NCBI GenBank assembly: GCA_934098735.1
Contig: CAKOOS010000011.1
Location: 1 to 37,813, forward strand
Length of the DNA stretch: 37,813 nucleotides
Source of the DNA: an uncultured Bacilli bacterium
GTDB lineage: Bacteria; Bacillota_I; Bacilli_A; RF39; UBA660
Reading direction: 5' to 3'
Shown: in pieces, positions 8,668 to 17,533 of the stretch
Layout of the letters: each line of letters opens with the position of its first letter
Position numbering within the stretch: the stretch's first letter is position 1
The notes under the pieces: model-generated
The model's database searches: none
The model's input: the letters and a program-made list of their open reading frames with translations, nothing else
Told to the model about the DNA's origin: nothing
Position numbers and translations under genes: made by a program

Positions 8668-10771
8668 TTTTATCACCATCTTCAACCAATTCAAAATCAA
8701 TCGTCTTAGCTTCTTTACTAGCAGCTACAACTTTAACTTTTACTTTATCCCCAATACGATACTTTATTTTTTTATCATTTCTTATTAATGAAAGCAATTC
8801 AGGTACATAGGTATAAAATCCTTTTAAAGTACTTATATGAACTAGACCCTCTACTAAATTGTCTAACTCAACAAAAATACCAAAATTGGTTACGCCACTT
8901 ATTATGCCTGTATATTCTTCATTTATATGACTTTCCATGTATTCAGCCATTTTCATATCTAAAACTTCTCGTTCAGCTTCAATAGCATTTACTTCAGTTT
9001 CACTAGAATGATCTGCTACATCAATTAAATATTTAGCATTAAAATTAATTGTTTCTAAATCAATTCTTTTTTCAAACAAATATGTCCTAAGAAGTCTATG
9101 AACTGTTAAATCTGGAAAACGTCTTATTGGACTAGTAAAATGTGTATAATTCTTGCTAGCTAAACCAAAATGTCCAATATTATTAGTACTATAGATAGCT
9201 TTTTTCATACTACGCAAAAGCATATCAGATAGTATTGCAAACTCTTCTTTATCACGAAGTTCATTTAATATTTTTTGCATTGTTAAGGGAGTTATTTTTT
9301 TCATATTTGTTTGAAGTTTATACCCTAATTGATGTAACAAATTACTAAAATCTTCAATTTTATCACTATTTGGAAGATCATGAACACGATAAATAAATGG
9401 AAGATCCATGTTACTTATATGCGTTGCCACAGTTTCATTTGCAACAATCATAAAATCTTCGATCAATTTTTCACCTGGTCCACTAACTCTTTTAATAACA
9501 TCGATTGCTTTTCCATTTTCATCTTGAACTATTTTAGCTTCATCTAGTCCAAAGTCTATGTATCCTCTAGCATTTTTTTCATTTCTTAAAATTTTAGCTA
9601 ATTCTTGCATTGTTTTTAGACTTTCTGCAAATTCTTCATATCCTTCTGGTACAATGTTTTCTTCTAAAATTTTATTAACATTTTTGTAGGTCATTTGCTT
9701 TCTTGATTTTATAAAAGAAGGATAAATATCATAGCTTTTTACTTTTCCCTTCTCATCAATAAGCATGTCACAAGTTATTGTAAGACGTACTACATTAGGA
9801 TTAAGTGAGCAAATTCCATTTGAAAGTTGATGGGGAATCATTGGAATTACGGTATCTGCAAGATAACTTGATGTTCCACGTGTATAGGCATCTTCATAAA
9901 GACTACTTCCAACTTTAACATAGTTAGAAACATCTGCTATATGTACACCAAGGCGATAATATTTCCCTTCTTTTTCTACACTTACAGCATCATCTATATC
10001 TTTAGTATCATCACCATCGATTGTAAATATCATCTTGGCAGTTAAATCTTTACGACCAATCAATTCTTCATCTTTGACAACATCAGGAATACTTTTAAGC
10101 TCGTTCTTAGTTTGCATACTAAAATCAAAACCAATGTTATGTTTGGCCGCTATTGTTAAAATATCAACGCGTGGGTCGTTTTTATGGCCAATAATTTTAA
10201 TAACTTTTCCTAAAAAAGTCCTAGCACCTATTTCTTTTATGATACTAACAACAACTTTATGGCCTTCAACACATCCATGCATACTTTCTTTAGTTATTTT
10301 AATAATTATATTTAATTTATCATCATCTGCTTTAAAAGCCAATTGATTTTTATTTTTTACAATTTCCCCAACTACATTTTTTAAATCTCTTTTTAAAATT
10401 TTTATTATATGTCCTTCGGGATCAGGATCAGTAATCTTATTATGAATTTCAGCCTCAACAAAATCGCCATTGATAGCGCCATTTAAATCTTCGCTTTTTA
10501 TAAATATATCTTTTTCTCCTGGTTGATCAACAAAACCATTACCACTTTTATTTATTCTTAATATACCTACTTTTAAAGCTTTAGTATTTTTCATTAACAT
10601 AAATTCATGAGCTCTTGATTCGTGTAAAATACCTTCTGTTGTAAGTTCTTTTAAACATTTTTCAAGTTCATTTAACTCTTCAACTGTTGATAATTTGAGT
10701 TTGCTATTAATTGCTGTTATTGTTTGAGCTTTACCTTCATCTTTTAATATTTCTAATATTTCATCTTTCAT
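8651..10771 (-). CDS. rnr: RNase R (3'-5' exoribonuclease)
   Basis: The 706-aa protein has an N-terminal winged-helix region (about 1-65), cold-shock-like OB domains (about 70-220), and the RNB catalytic domain with DGDDTKDIDDAVSV (about 249-262), which carries the metal-binding Asp residues. RVHDLP and FTSPIRRFPDLTVHRLL follow, and a C-terminal S1 domain (about 620-700, GIISGVTNFGIFVELD). It degrades structured RNA processively. It starts 1 nt after the preceding stop codon (TAA-T-ATG), with the SD inside the upstream gene, and overlaps smpB at its end. Confidence 0.97.
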   Translation of the reverse strand: MKDEILEILKDEGKAQTITAINSKLKLSTVEELNELEKCLKELTTEGILHESRAHEFMLMKNTKALKVGILRINKSGNGFVDQPGEKDIFIKSEDLNGAINGDFVEAEIHNKITDPDPEGHIIKILKRDLKNVVGEIVKNKNQLAFKADDDKLNIIIKITKESMHGCVEGHKVVVSIIKEIGARTFLGKVIKIIGHKNDPRVDILTIAAKHNIGFDFSMQTKNELKSIPDVVKDEELIGRKDLTAKMIFTIDGDDTKDIDDAVSVEKEGKYYRLGVHIADVSNYVKVGSSLYEDAYTRGTSSYLADTVIPMIPHQLSNGICSLNPNVVRLTITCDMLIDEKGKVKSYDIYPSFIKSRKQMTYKNVNKILEENIVPEGYEEFAESLKTMQELAKILRNEKNARGYIDFGLDEAKIVQDENGKAIDVIKRVSGPGEKLIEDFMIVANETVATHISNMDLPFIYRVHDLPNSDKIEDFSNLLHQLGYKLQTNMKKITPLTMQKILNELRDKEEFAILSDMLLRSMKKAIYSTNNIGHFGLASKNYTHFTSPIRRFPDLTVHRLLRTYLFEKRIDLETINFNAKYLIDVADHSSETEVNAIEAEREVLDMKMAEYMESHINEEYTGIISGVTNFGIFVELDNLVEGLVHISTLKGFYTYVPELLSLIRNDKKIKYRIGDKVKVKVVAASKEAKTIDFELVEDGDKSGNNK

Positions 10772-10772
10772 A

Positions 10773-11129
10773 TTAACCTTCTTTGTATTTACATTGCATT
10801 TTTTTATCTTTCCATGTTATTTCTACATAACCTTTTGTATCTAAACTAGCTTTTTTCTTTGTCAAAGGATTAATTATGTTATCATCTAAATATTTTCTTG
10901 TTATTAGCTTTTCAGCATGAATTTTACATAAATACGGAAATGCTTCACATATTGATTCTGTATAATTATCATCTTTAGCAAGCTTGCATGCTGCATCTTC
11001 AATTTGGTTATAATATTTGTTAAGTTCTTTTTCTTTAATACCACCAAAAACTAAAACGATAATTAATAAAATCGTTATAAATATTATTAATAATAACAAA
11101 ATTGATAATACCCGCTTTTTATCTTTCAT
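10773..11129 (-). CDS. Membrane-anchored pseudopilin-like paralogue lacking the prepilin motif
   Basis: A short basic N-terminus is followed by one long membrane helix (ILLLLIIFITILLIIVLVF) and a small extracytoplasmic domain. That domain (IEDAACKLAKDDN... NPLTKKK... YVEITWKDKKMQCKYKEG) aligns with the C-terminal part of the prepilin-like protein encoded next door (IEDAACVYAENND... NPKTN... VVEIKWENNEKKCFYN), including paired Cys residues. It has no GFxxxE prepilin cleavage site, so it would stay as a simple membrane protein. The ATG at 11129 is chosen, with weak GTGAT upstream; a GTG at 11138 is possible. Function is unknown. Confidence 0.7.
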   Translation of the reverse strand: MKDKKRVLSILLLLIIFITILLIIVLVFGGIKEKELNKYYNQIEDAACKLAKDDNYTESICEAFPYLCKIHAEKLITRKYLDDNIINPLTKKKASLDTKGYVEITWKDKKMQCKYKEG

Positions 11130-11170
11130 TTTTATCACATTTAAAGTATATCATATTCATTAAAAATTAA

Positions 11171-11527
11171 CTAGTTATTATTTTCATAATTATAAAAACA
11201 TTTTTTTTCATTATTTTCCCATTTGATTTCAACTACATCGTTACTATAATCAGTAATTTTTAAATTTGTTTTGGGATTTACTAATGTTTTTTTAATAAGT
11301 CCATTTTTAATTAAATTGTCTATTGTTACCATTTCATCTTCACTAATATCATTGTTTTCTGCATATACACATGCAGCGTCTTCAATAGTATGAATGTAAT
11401 TTATAAAATTCTTTTCTTTTAATCTTTTTTGCATTCCTGATATACTAACTCCGACGGTAACCGAAACTGCTGCTAAAAGCGCAATAACAATGAGCATTTC
11501 AAGTAAACTAAAGCCATTTTTTTTCAT
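11171..11527 (-). CDS. Type IV prepilin-like (pseudopilin) protein
   Basis: The 118-aa protein begins with a classical class III signal, MKKNGFSLLEMLIVIALLAAV: cleavage after Gly5, Phe6, Glu10, then a hydrophobic helix. The remaining domain has a disulphide-compatible Cys pair (IEDAACVYAE and KKCFYN). Such proteins are assembled by PilD/PilB/PilC-type machinery, of which none is in the window. It is followed 30 nt later by a paralogue that has lost the cleavage motif. Being in the secG-rnr interval may reflect a lineage-specific insertion. Family assignment is good; role is unknown. Confidence 0.85.
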   Translation of the reverse strand: MKKNGFSLLEMLIVIALLAAVSVTVGVSISGMQKRLKEKNFINYIHTIEDAACVYAENNDISEDEMVTIDNLIKNGLIKKTLVNPKTNLKITDYSNDVVEIKWENNEKKCFYNYENNN

Positions 11528-11570
11528 GTTCTCACCTACTATAAGTATATCATATTTTATAATTAAAAAA

Positions 11571-11594
11571 ATAGTAACCTAAGTTACTATTTCA
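11571..11594 (-). terminator. Terminator after secG
   Basis: AAATAGTAAC and GTTACTATTT form a 10-bp stem with a TTAG loop, followed on the minus strand by TTTTTTAAT. The stem begins inside the last codons of secG. Confidence 0.88.
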
Positions 11595-11805
11595 AAAATA
11601 ATATTAAAGATATAACAAAGAAAGCAATTCCTAAAATAAAAGTAAGTCTACTTATAACTAATTCTAAGCCTCTTTCTTTTTGATGTTGAAATAAATTTTC
11701 ATTTCCACCTGTTATAATTTGTCCAGCTTCGCTGGCTTTATTTCCTTGAAGTAAAACTATTGCAATAAGCAACACTGAAATTACTAACAATATATTTTCA
11801 AGCAT
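11587..11805 (-). CDS. secG: SecG, protein translocase subunit
   Basis: SecG is the small auxiliary subunit of the SecYEG translocon. The protein (72 aa from the ATG at 11805, with GGATGTG 6 nt upstream; a GTG three codons earlier is also open) has two membrane helices (about 3-21 and 50-71). They are joined by a loop rich in Gly/Asn/Gln with the family pattern LLQGNKASEAGQIITGGNENLF. It lies 47 nt after ftsH on the same strand and has its own terminator. Confidence 0.93.
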   Translation of the reverse strand: MLENILLVISVLLIAIVLLQGNKASEAGQIITGGNENLFQHQKERGLELVISRLTFILGIAFFVISLILFLK

Positions 11806-11860
11806 TTTATTCACATCCGTTCTTTAATAATCTATCATATAATCCATTTATTTTCAAGAA

Positions 11861-13789
11861 TTACTTATTTTCATCTTTATTTTTCTTGCTTTTAGATGGT
11901 TTTTCAGAAATTTCTTCTTCATTTGTTTCTATTTCTTCAGCTGGTTTTATTTTTCCAGTTGCTACAATTGATTCTATTTGTTCTTTTGTAATTGTTTCAT
12001 ATTGCATTAAAGCATCACTTAGAGCAAAAATCAATTTTTTATTTTCGCTAATTATTTTCTTAGCTTTTTCATAACAGTCTTCAATAATTTTTCTTACTTG
12101 TTCATCTATTTCTAGTGCCACTTGATCAGAAAAGTCTCTTGATTTGGCATAATCTCTTCCTAAGAAAACATTTTCACTTTTTTCTTCATATTGAACTGGG
12201 CCTAAATCACTCATTCCATATTCAGTTACCATGCTTCTAGCAATTCTTGTTGCTTTTTTAAAGTCATCGCTTGCACCAGTTGATATTTCATGAAGGAACA
12301 TTTCTTCACTTACACGTCCACCTAATAATCCAGTTATTTGAGCTAATAATTCATCTTTAGTCATTACAGCAATTTTTTCTTCTTTAGGAAGCATCATTGT
12401 GTAACCACCAGCCATTCCTCTTGGAATTATTGTTATTTTGTGAACTTCTTGAGCATCTTCTAATTTGATACCAATTACAGCATGACCAGCTTCGTGAATA
12501 GAAACTAATTTTTTCTCTTTTTCTGTTATTTTTCTAGTTGTTTTAGCAGGTCCAAGTAAAACTCTATCAGTAGCTTCATCTATTTCATCCATTGTTATAG
12601 CATTTTTATTTCGACGTACAGAAAGTAATGCAGCTTCATTAAGTAGATTTTCCAAGTCTGCTCCAGAAAATCCTGGTGTACGTAAACTTAAATTAGTAAG
12701 ATTTACATCTTTTCCAAGTGTTTTGTTTCGAGCATGAACCTTTAATATTTGTTCTCTTTCATTAGCATCTGGCAAACTTACTGTTACTTGACGGTCAAAA
12801 CGTCCTGGACGAAGAAGAGCTGGATCTAAAACATCTGGACGGTTTGTAGCTGCAATGATTATTATTCCTTCATTTTCACCAAATCCATCCATTTCTGTTA
12901 GTAATTGATTTAATGTTTGTTCTCTTTCATCATGACCGCCTCCAAGTCCTGTTCCTCTTTGACGACCAACAGCATCTATTTCATCAATAAATATTAGACA
13001 TGGAGCATTGCGTTTTGCTTCTTTAAACATATCTCTTACACGAGATGCACCAACTCCGACAAATAATTCTACAAAGTCAGATCCACTTATAAAGAAAAAT
13101 GGAACATTTGCTTCTCCCGCAATTGCTTTAGCAAGTAAAGTTTTTCCTGTTCCTGGAGGACCTACTAATAATACTCCTTTAGGAATTCTTGCTCCCATTT
13201 TTTCAAACTTTTTAGGATTTTTTAAAAAATCAATTAATTCTTCTACTTCTTCTTTTTCTTCTTTTAAACCTGCAACATCTTTAAAGCTTTTCTTGTCACT
13301 ATCCGTACTTAAACGTGCTTTACTACGGCCAAAATCCATAGAATTTTTATTAGAATTTGCTAGTTTTGAAAAAACGAAATACATTGCCACAACAAGTAAT
13401 ACTAATGGCATAACATTTATTAAAATATAAATAAACATGTTTTCGCCTGGATCAGAATTGGTATCGTACTCTTCAACATCATTTTCTTTTATTAAAGATA
13501 ATACTGTGTCAAGTTCACTACCTACTACTTTTGTGGTAAAACTTTCTGTCTTTTTATATCCTTCTAATTTTCCTTCAATAATATATATACTTTCATTACT
13601 TTTAGGAGTAACTGTAACTTCAGTAACATTATTTTCTTTTAATTCCGTGATTAATTCTCCGGTTTTAAGTTCATGAACCTTTGTACCTTGCATGTTTAAA
13701 GCAAACATAACAACTGCGATTACGCCGGCTAAAACTATATAAGGTAAAAAGTTTTTAAAATTATCATTTTTATTTGCTTTCACATTCAT
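11861..13789 (-). CDS. ftsH: FtsH, membrane ATP-dependent zinc metalloprotease
   Basis: The 642-aa protein has two membrane helices (about 15-32 and 118-141) with a small extracytoplasmic domain between. The AAA+ domain has Walker A GPPGTGKT (210-217), Walker B LIFIDEID (265-272) and second-region-of-homology residues (ATNRPDVLDPALLRPGRFDR). The M41 protease domain has HEAGH (432-436). The tail is Lys/Glu-rich. It degrades unassembled and regulatory membrane proteins. The SD AAGGTGAA overlaps the tilS stop codon, so it is coupled to tilS; hpt, which often lies between them, is absent. Confidence 0.98.
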   Translation of the reverse strand: MNVKANKNDNFKNFLPYIVLAGVIAVVMFALNMQGTKVHELKTGELITELKENNVTEVTVTPKSNESIYIIEGKLEGYKKTESFTTKVVGSELDTVLSLIKENDVEEYDTNSDPGENMFIYILINVMPLVLLVVAMYFVFSKLANSNKNSMDFGRSKARLSTDSDKKSFKDVAGLKEEKEEVEELIDFLKNPKKFEKMGARIPKGVLLVGPPGTGKTLLAKAIAGEANVPFFFISGSDFVELFVGVGASRVRDMFKEAKRNAPCLIFIDEIDAVGRQRGTGLGGGHDEREQTLNQLLTEMDGFGENEGIIIIAATNRPDVLDPALLRPGRFDRQVTVSLPDANEREQILKVHARNKTLGKDVNLTNLSLRTPGFSGADLENLLNEAALLSVRRNKNAITMDEIDEATDRVLLGPAKTTRKITEKEKKLVSIHEAGHAVIGIKLEDAQEVHKITIIPRGMAGGYTMMLPKEEKIAVMTKDELLAQITGLLGGRVSEEMFLHEISTGASDDFKKATRIARSMVTEYGMSDLGPVQYEEKSENVFLGRDYAKSRDFSDQVALEIDEQVRKIIEDCYEKAKKIISENKKLIFALSDALMQYETITKEQIESIVATGKIKPAEEIETNEEEISEKPSKSKKNKDENK

Positions 13790-13798
13790 TTATTTTAT

Positions 13799-15109
13799 TC
13801 ACCTTGCCTCACATTTAATTATTATATCATATTTTTCTGATTTGTCTTTAGCAAATTTTGATTTTTTAATATTTGGTATCCATAATATTTCGTCATTGCT
13901 ATCAACTAAAATTGGATATCCTTCTCTTTCATACTTCGGTACTTTACTATTTATGAAAATGTCACTTACTTTTTTACTGCCGTTTAAATTTTTAACATTC
14001 ATTCTATCTTTTTCTTGTATAGTTCTAATTTTAAGTGGTAGTTTTATGGTAGTAGTATCTAAAGCTATACAGCTATTAGATTTATTCATTTCATTTATAT
14101 TATAGTAAAATCTAAAATTCCCATACTCCGTATCTTTATCTAATATTATTTCTTTTTTAAAAGAGATTTCTTTTTTTCTAATAAAAATTTTTCCATAACT
14201 ATTTATTCCTTGGTAATTATTGTTTAAATCAACACTTTTATTAGATAGATTATAAAGCCTCATTAAAAGGTTTATTTGTTCATCAGATATATCAAAGTAA
14301 TCATTTTTTTGAAGTTCTTTGATAATAATCTCTAAACATTTTCTTTTAATAAAATCGCTTTCATCTTTTAATTTTATAATTAGTATTTTATCATCCTGAA
14401 TAAAGTTTTTAAATTTAATATAACTTGTAACAAATTTATCGTATTCTATAAGTTCTTTAGAAAATTTTAAGTATTTTTCATGAACTAAAGGATTTTCTTT
14501 TTTTAAAAAAGGAAGAACTATTTTACGATATCTATTTCTAGTATGAATCATCTCATCATTAGTTTTATCTATTGCATAATTAATATTATTTTCATCAAGA
14601 TACTTTATGATATCTTTTTTAGTTGTTGTTAAAAGAGGTCTTAATATCTTAAAATTTTGATTAGTAGTTATTTCTCTAATGCCAATGTAACCATTTAAAT
14701 TACTGCCTCTAGTAAGACGCATTAAAATGGTTTCTATTAAATCGTCTCCATGATGAGCTGTTAGTAAAATGCTAGCATTATATTTTTTTTGAAGTTCTTT
14801 AAAGAAATCATAACGTTTTTTACGAGCCTCATTTTCTGAAAAGGTATCGTTATTGTAGCTTATAATTTCCATAAGTTCAAAAGTCAAATTATTATTTAAA
14901 GCATAGCTTTCAACCATCTTTGCTTCCTCTTTACTTTCTTTTCTAACATTATGATCCACATGAGCTACGATAACATTTAAATTCATTGTTTCTTTTAAAG
15001 AATTTACTAAATTTAATAAACACATTGAATCAGGGCCACCACTGCAAGCAACAATTACTGTACTATTATTTTCAATATTTTTTTTTAAGAAATCTATTTC
15101 TTTTTTCAT
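13799..15109 (-). CDS. tilS: TilS, tRNA(Ile)-lysidine synthase
   Basis: TilS changes C34 of tRNA-Ile(CAU) to lysidine so that AUA is read as Ile; it is essential in bacteria. The 436-aa protein has the N-type ATP pyrophosphatase P-loop ACSGGPDS (21-28), HVDHNVR and LTAHHGDDLIETILMRL. A TilS C-terminal domain follows (about 350-435, GSKKVSDIFIN, WIPNI). It begins in an ATGA overlap with prfB and ends in TGA, which shows TGA is a stop codon in this organism. Confidence 0.96.
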   Translation of the reverse strand: MKKEIDFLKKNIENNSTVIVACSGGPDSMCLLNLVNSLKETMNLNVIVAHVDHNVRKESKEEAKMVESYALNNNLTFELMEIISYNNDTFSENEARKKRYDFFKELQKKYNASILLTAHHGDDLIETILMRLTRGSNLNGYIGIREITTNQNFKILRPLLTTTKKDIIKYLDENNINYAIDKTNDEMIHTRNRYRKIVLPFLKKENPLVHEKYLKFSKELIEYDKFVTSYIKFKNFIQDDKILIIKLKDESDFIKRKCLEIIIKELQKNDYFDISDEQINLLMRLYNLSNKSVDLNNNYQGINSYGKIFIRKKEISFKKEIILDKDTEYGNFRFYYNINEMNKSNSCIALDTTTIKLPLKIRTIQEKDRMNVKNLNGSKKVSDIFINSKVPKYEREGYPILVDSNDEILWIPNIKKSKFAKDKSEKYDIIIKCEAR

Positions 15110-16192
15110 TTTAGCTCCTTTAAATTATATACAAGCATTTCCTTAATATTTCCATCTAATATTTTTTCCGGTTCATTACTTTGATAATTACTACGATGAT
15201 CTTTAACCATTTTATATGGCTCTAGTATATAACTTCTTATTTGGCTTCCAAAATTTATACTTGATTCTTCTCCTTTTAATTCATTAATTTTTTCTTGATT
15301 TTTTGATAATTCTAACATATAAAGTTTATTTTTAAGCATTTTTAAAGCTTGTTCTTTATTATTTAATTGACTTCTTTCATTTTGACAAGTTACTACAATT
15401 TTGGTAGGTAAATGTGTTATTCGAACTGCTGAATTACTGGTATTAACAGATTGTCCTCCAGCTCCGCTTGAATGATAAACATCTATTTTTAAATCTTCAT
15501 CTTTTATTTCTATGTTGATATCTTGTTTAATTTCTGGCATAACACTAACAGATGCAAATGACGTATGTCTTCTTGCCCCTGAATCAAAAGGAGATATACG
15601 AACGAGGCGATGAACGCCATTTTCTTTTTTTAAATAACCATAGGCGTATTCTCCGCTTATTTTTAACGTTTTACTTTTTATTCCCGCTTCTTCACCTTTT
15701 TGCTCTTCAATAATTTCTAATTTATAGCCTTCTCTTTCAGCATACCTTTCATACATTCTAGAAAGCATGCTAGCCCAGTCACATGATTCTGTTCCTCCGG
15801 CTCCTGGATGAATTTCTAAATAGGCATTCAAGCCATCAAATTCGCCACTTAATATAACAGCTATTTCAAGTTCATCAATTCTTTTTTTTATTGTTGATAA
15901 CTCATCATTTATCAACATAAATATTTCTTCTTCATCAGAAATTTCTAGAAGTTCTATACTATCAGCTATCTTTTTTTCTAGTTCTTTATATAATATAATT
16001 TCTTTTTTTAGACTAGCTATTCTTTTATTAATTTCATTTGCTTTTTCAACATTTTGCCAAAAATCTTCTTGAGCTTGTAAGTTTTCTAGTTCTTTTATTT
16101 CTTTTTCTTTATCATTTAAGTCAAAGATACCTCCCAAGTGTTGATAACTTTTCACTATATATTTTTAAATTATTATTAAGTTCTTCTTTCAT
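15106..16192 (-). CDS. prfB: Peptide chain release factor 2, with programmed +1 frameshift
   Basis: RF2 ends translation at UGA and UAA. Translation starts at ATG 16192 (AAAGGG upstream) and runs 23 codons to TATCTT, then meets in-frame TGA at 16121-16123. A +1 shift on CTT-TGA-C skips one T at 16123 and continues through DLNDKEKEIKELE to the end at 15106. The product is about 361 aa, the normal RF2 length. The SPF tripeptide that reads UGA (RISPFDSGARRHTSFAS) and the catalytic GGQ (HSSGAGGQSVNTSNSAVR) are present. An open frame from GTG 16155 would skip the authentic N-terminus. The gene itself ends in TGA overlapping tilS. Confidence 0.97.
16120..16135 (-). promoter_or_regulatory. prfB autoregulatory +1 frameshift site
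   Basis: On the minus strand GGGAGG (16130-16135) is followed by TAT, CTT, the stop TGA and C. This is the classic RF2 arrangement: an internal SD-like element 3 nt before CTT-TGA-C. When RF2 is scarce the ribosome pauses at TGA and slips +1. Confidence 0.97.
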
Positions 16193-16230
16193 GAAAATCC
16201 CTTTCTTTTTTTATTTTAGCATGCTTTATA

Positions 16231-16258
16231 TAAAAAAACTAGACCTCCTAGCCTAGTT
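16231..16258 (-). terminator. Terminator between the surface pseudogene and prfB
   Basis: On the minus strand AACTAGGC and GTCTAGTT pair (one mismatch) around TAGGAG, then TTTTTTATA follows. It lies just after the last codon of the decayed surface gene. Confidence 0.75.
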
Positions 16259-16272
16259 CACAAAAATATCAT

Positions 16273-17397
16273 TTAATTAATAGCTTTATTATTTATATAT
16301 AATTTATAACCATTAAAATCAATATTAGAATATGTTTCATCTTCATCATCTAAATTTGTAATATAAGAATTTTTAGTAAGTACTAATTTAGAAGCTTTAT
16401 CTATTTATAATTTTATACTTTTAGCAGTATTTTCATTATTTATTTGTCCTTTTAATAAAGAACTATCATCTAAAGTTATTTCAAGTGTAGAAATACTATC
16501 ACCGTAAATGTTTCCCTCAACTTTTTGTTTATTTAAATTAAGAGAAACACTTCCTCCATTTGATCCTTCATTTCACCATGAATCTTTTTGAATTCTTAGA
16601 AAATATCCATTACTATCATTATTATTTATTTTATTATTTTCTAAATATATAGAAGCTGTAGTGTTAGTAACATAAAGTGTATCTCCTTTATTAGTTGTTA
16701 TAGAACTATTCTTGGCACTAAATGTAGCGTTTCCATCAGCTGCATCCCCACTCATAGATTGATACAAAAAAAATATTTTTATAAGTTGTTGATAAGCCAT
16801 TTAACTTATTATTTGTATCCGTCAAAACAACGTTATCTATCGATACACTATTTTTTCCTTCTATTACTACGTCTTCAGAACTAGTAGCTGTTAAGCTTGC
16901 ATTTTTTACAGTGATATTAGCAGTTGAATAGATACTTGGTGATCCTTGTCCAGTTGTTTTATAGGTTCCGCCATCAACATTTACTGTACCACCACCTTGA
17001 TCTGATCTAATTGCAGCACTTGAAGTACCTGATGTTTCAATAGTTAAATTTGATGCATTTGTTGTATCTCCGCCGGTAGTCATAACACCTCCTGCATTAT
17101 CACCATTGGTAGTTATTTTTGTATCACTAATATTTATAGTTGTTCCATTACTTTTAGAATTATTAGTTGTGGCACTTCCACCATACTAAATACACCATTT
17201 GCATTTGTTGGCATTTCAGGTTATTCATTTTCAGATTCATTATCACTATTTGGTTTTTCTAGTGGCATTTCTGTGTTAGAATTTTCATTATTTGGTGGTG
17301 CCATCATATTATCGCTTTCATTTGTAACAGCGTGATTTTTTGCATAATACATTGTAAAGCATATTGATGCAAACAATATAATAAAAATTGTTATTAT
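16273..17397 (-). pseudogene. Decayed carbohydrate-binding (DUF4353-like) surface protein
   Basis: Joining three reading frames gives a beta-helical Ser/Thr/Asn/Gly-rich protein of the DUF4353 carbohydrate-binding type, with IRSDQGGGTVNVDGGTY, SIYSTANITVKNAS, IEGKNSVSIDNVVL and YQSMSGDAADGNATFSAKN. Defects seen: no start codon at the 5' end (the membrane anchor IFIILFASICFTMYYAKN follows a stop); a TAA about 17220; a frameshift and probable internal deletion about 17185; a frameshift about 16770; TGA at 16573-16575 after QKDSW where relatives have Gly; and TAA about 16403. The frame resumes between these and ends at TAA 16273. This is a dead gene, not a recoded one. Confidence 0.88.
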
Positions 17398-17404
17398 TTA
17401 ATTA

Positions 17405-17432
17405 TAAAAAAGAGATTGAATTATCAACCTCT
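17405..17432 (-). terminator. Terminator after the sortase-anchored surface protein gene
   Basis: On the minus strand AGAGGTTGA and TCAATCTCT pair around TAAT, followed by TTTTTTAT. It lies about 100 nt after the stop at 17534; the pseudogene's 5' end abuts it. Confidence 0.7.
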
Positions 17433-17533
17433 AAAAAATCTTATTACCATAGATTGGTATCTTTCTTTACACAGAGTTTTTTACACTCTCAGCTAAAGTA
17501 GAAATTATTCATTTCCATTCAGCCCCTAGTAAC

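Noticed and set aside
15106..16155. RF2 starting at GTG 16155.
   Set aside because: The SD-like GGGAGG lies inside this frame and is part of the frameshift signal; the family N-terminus lies in the other frame from 16192.
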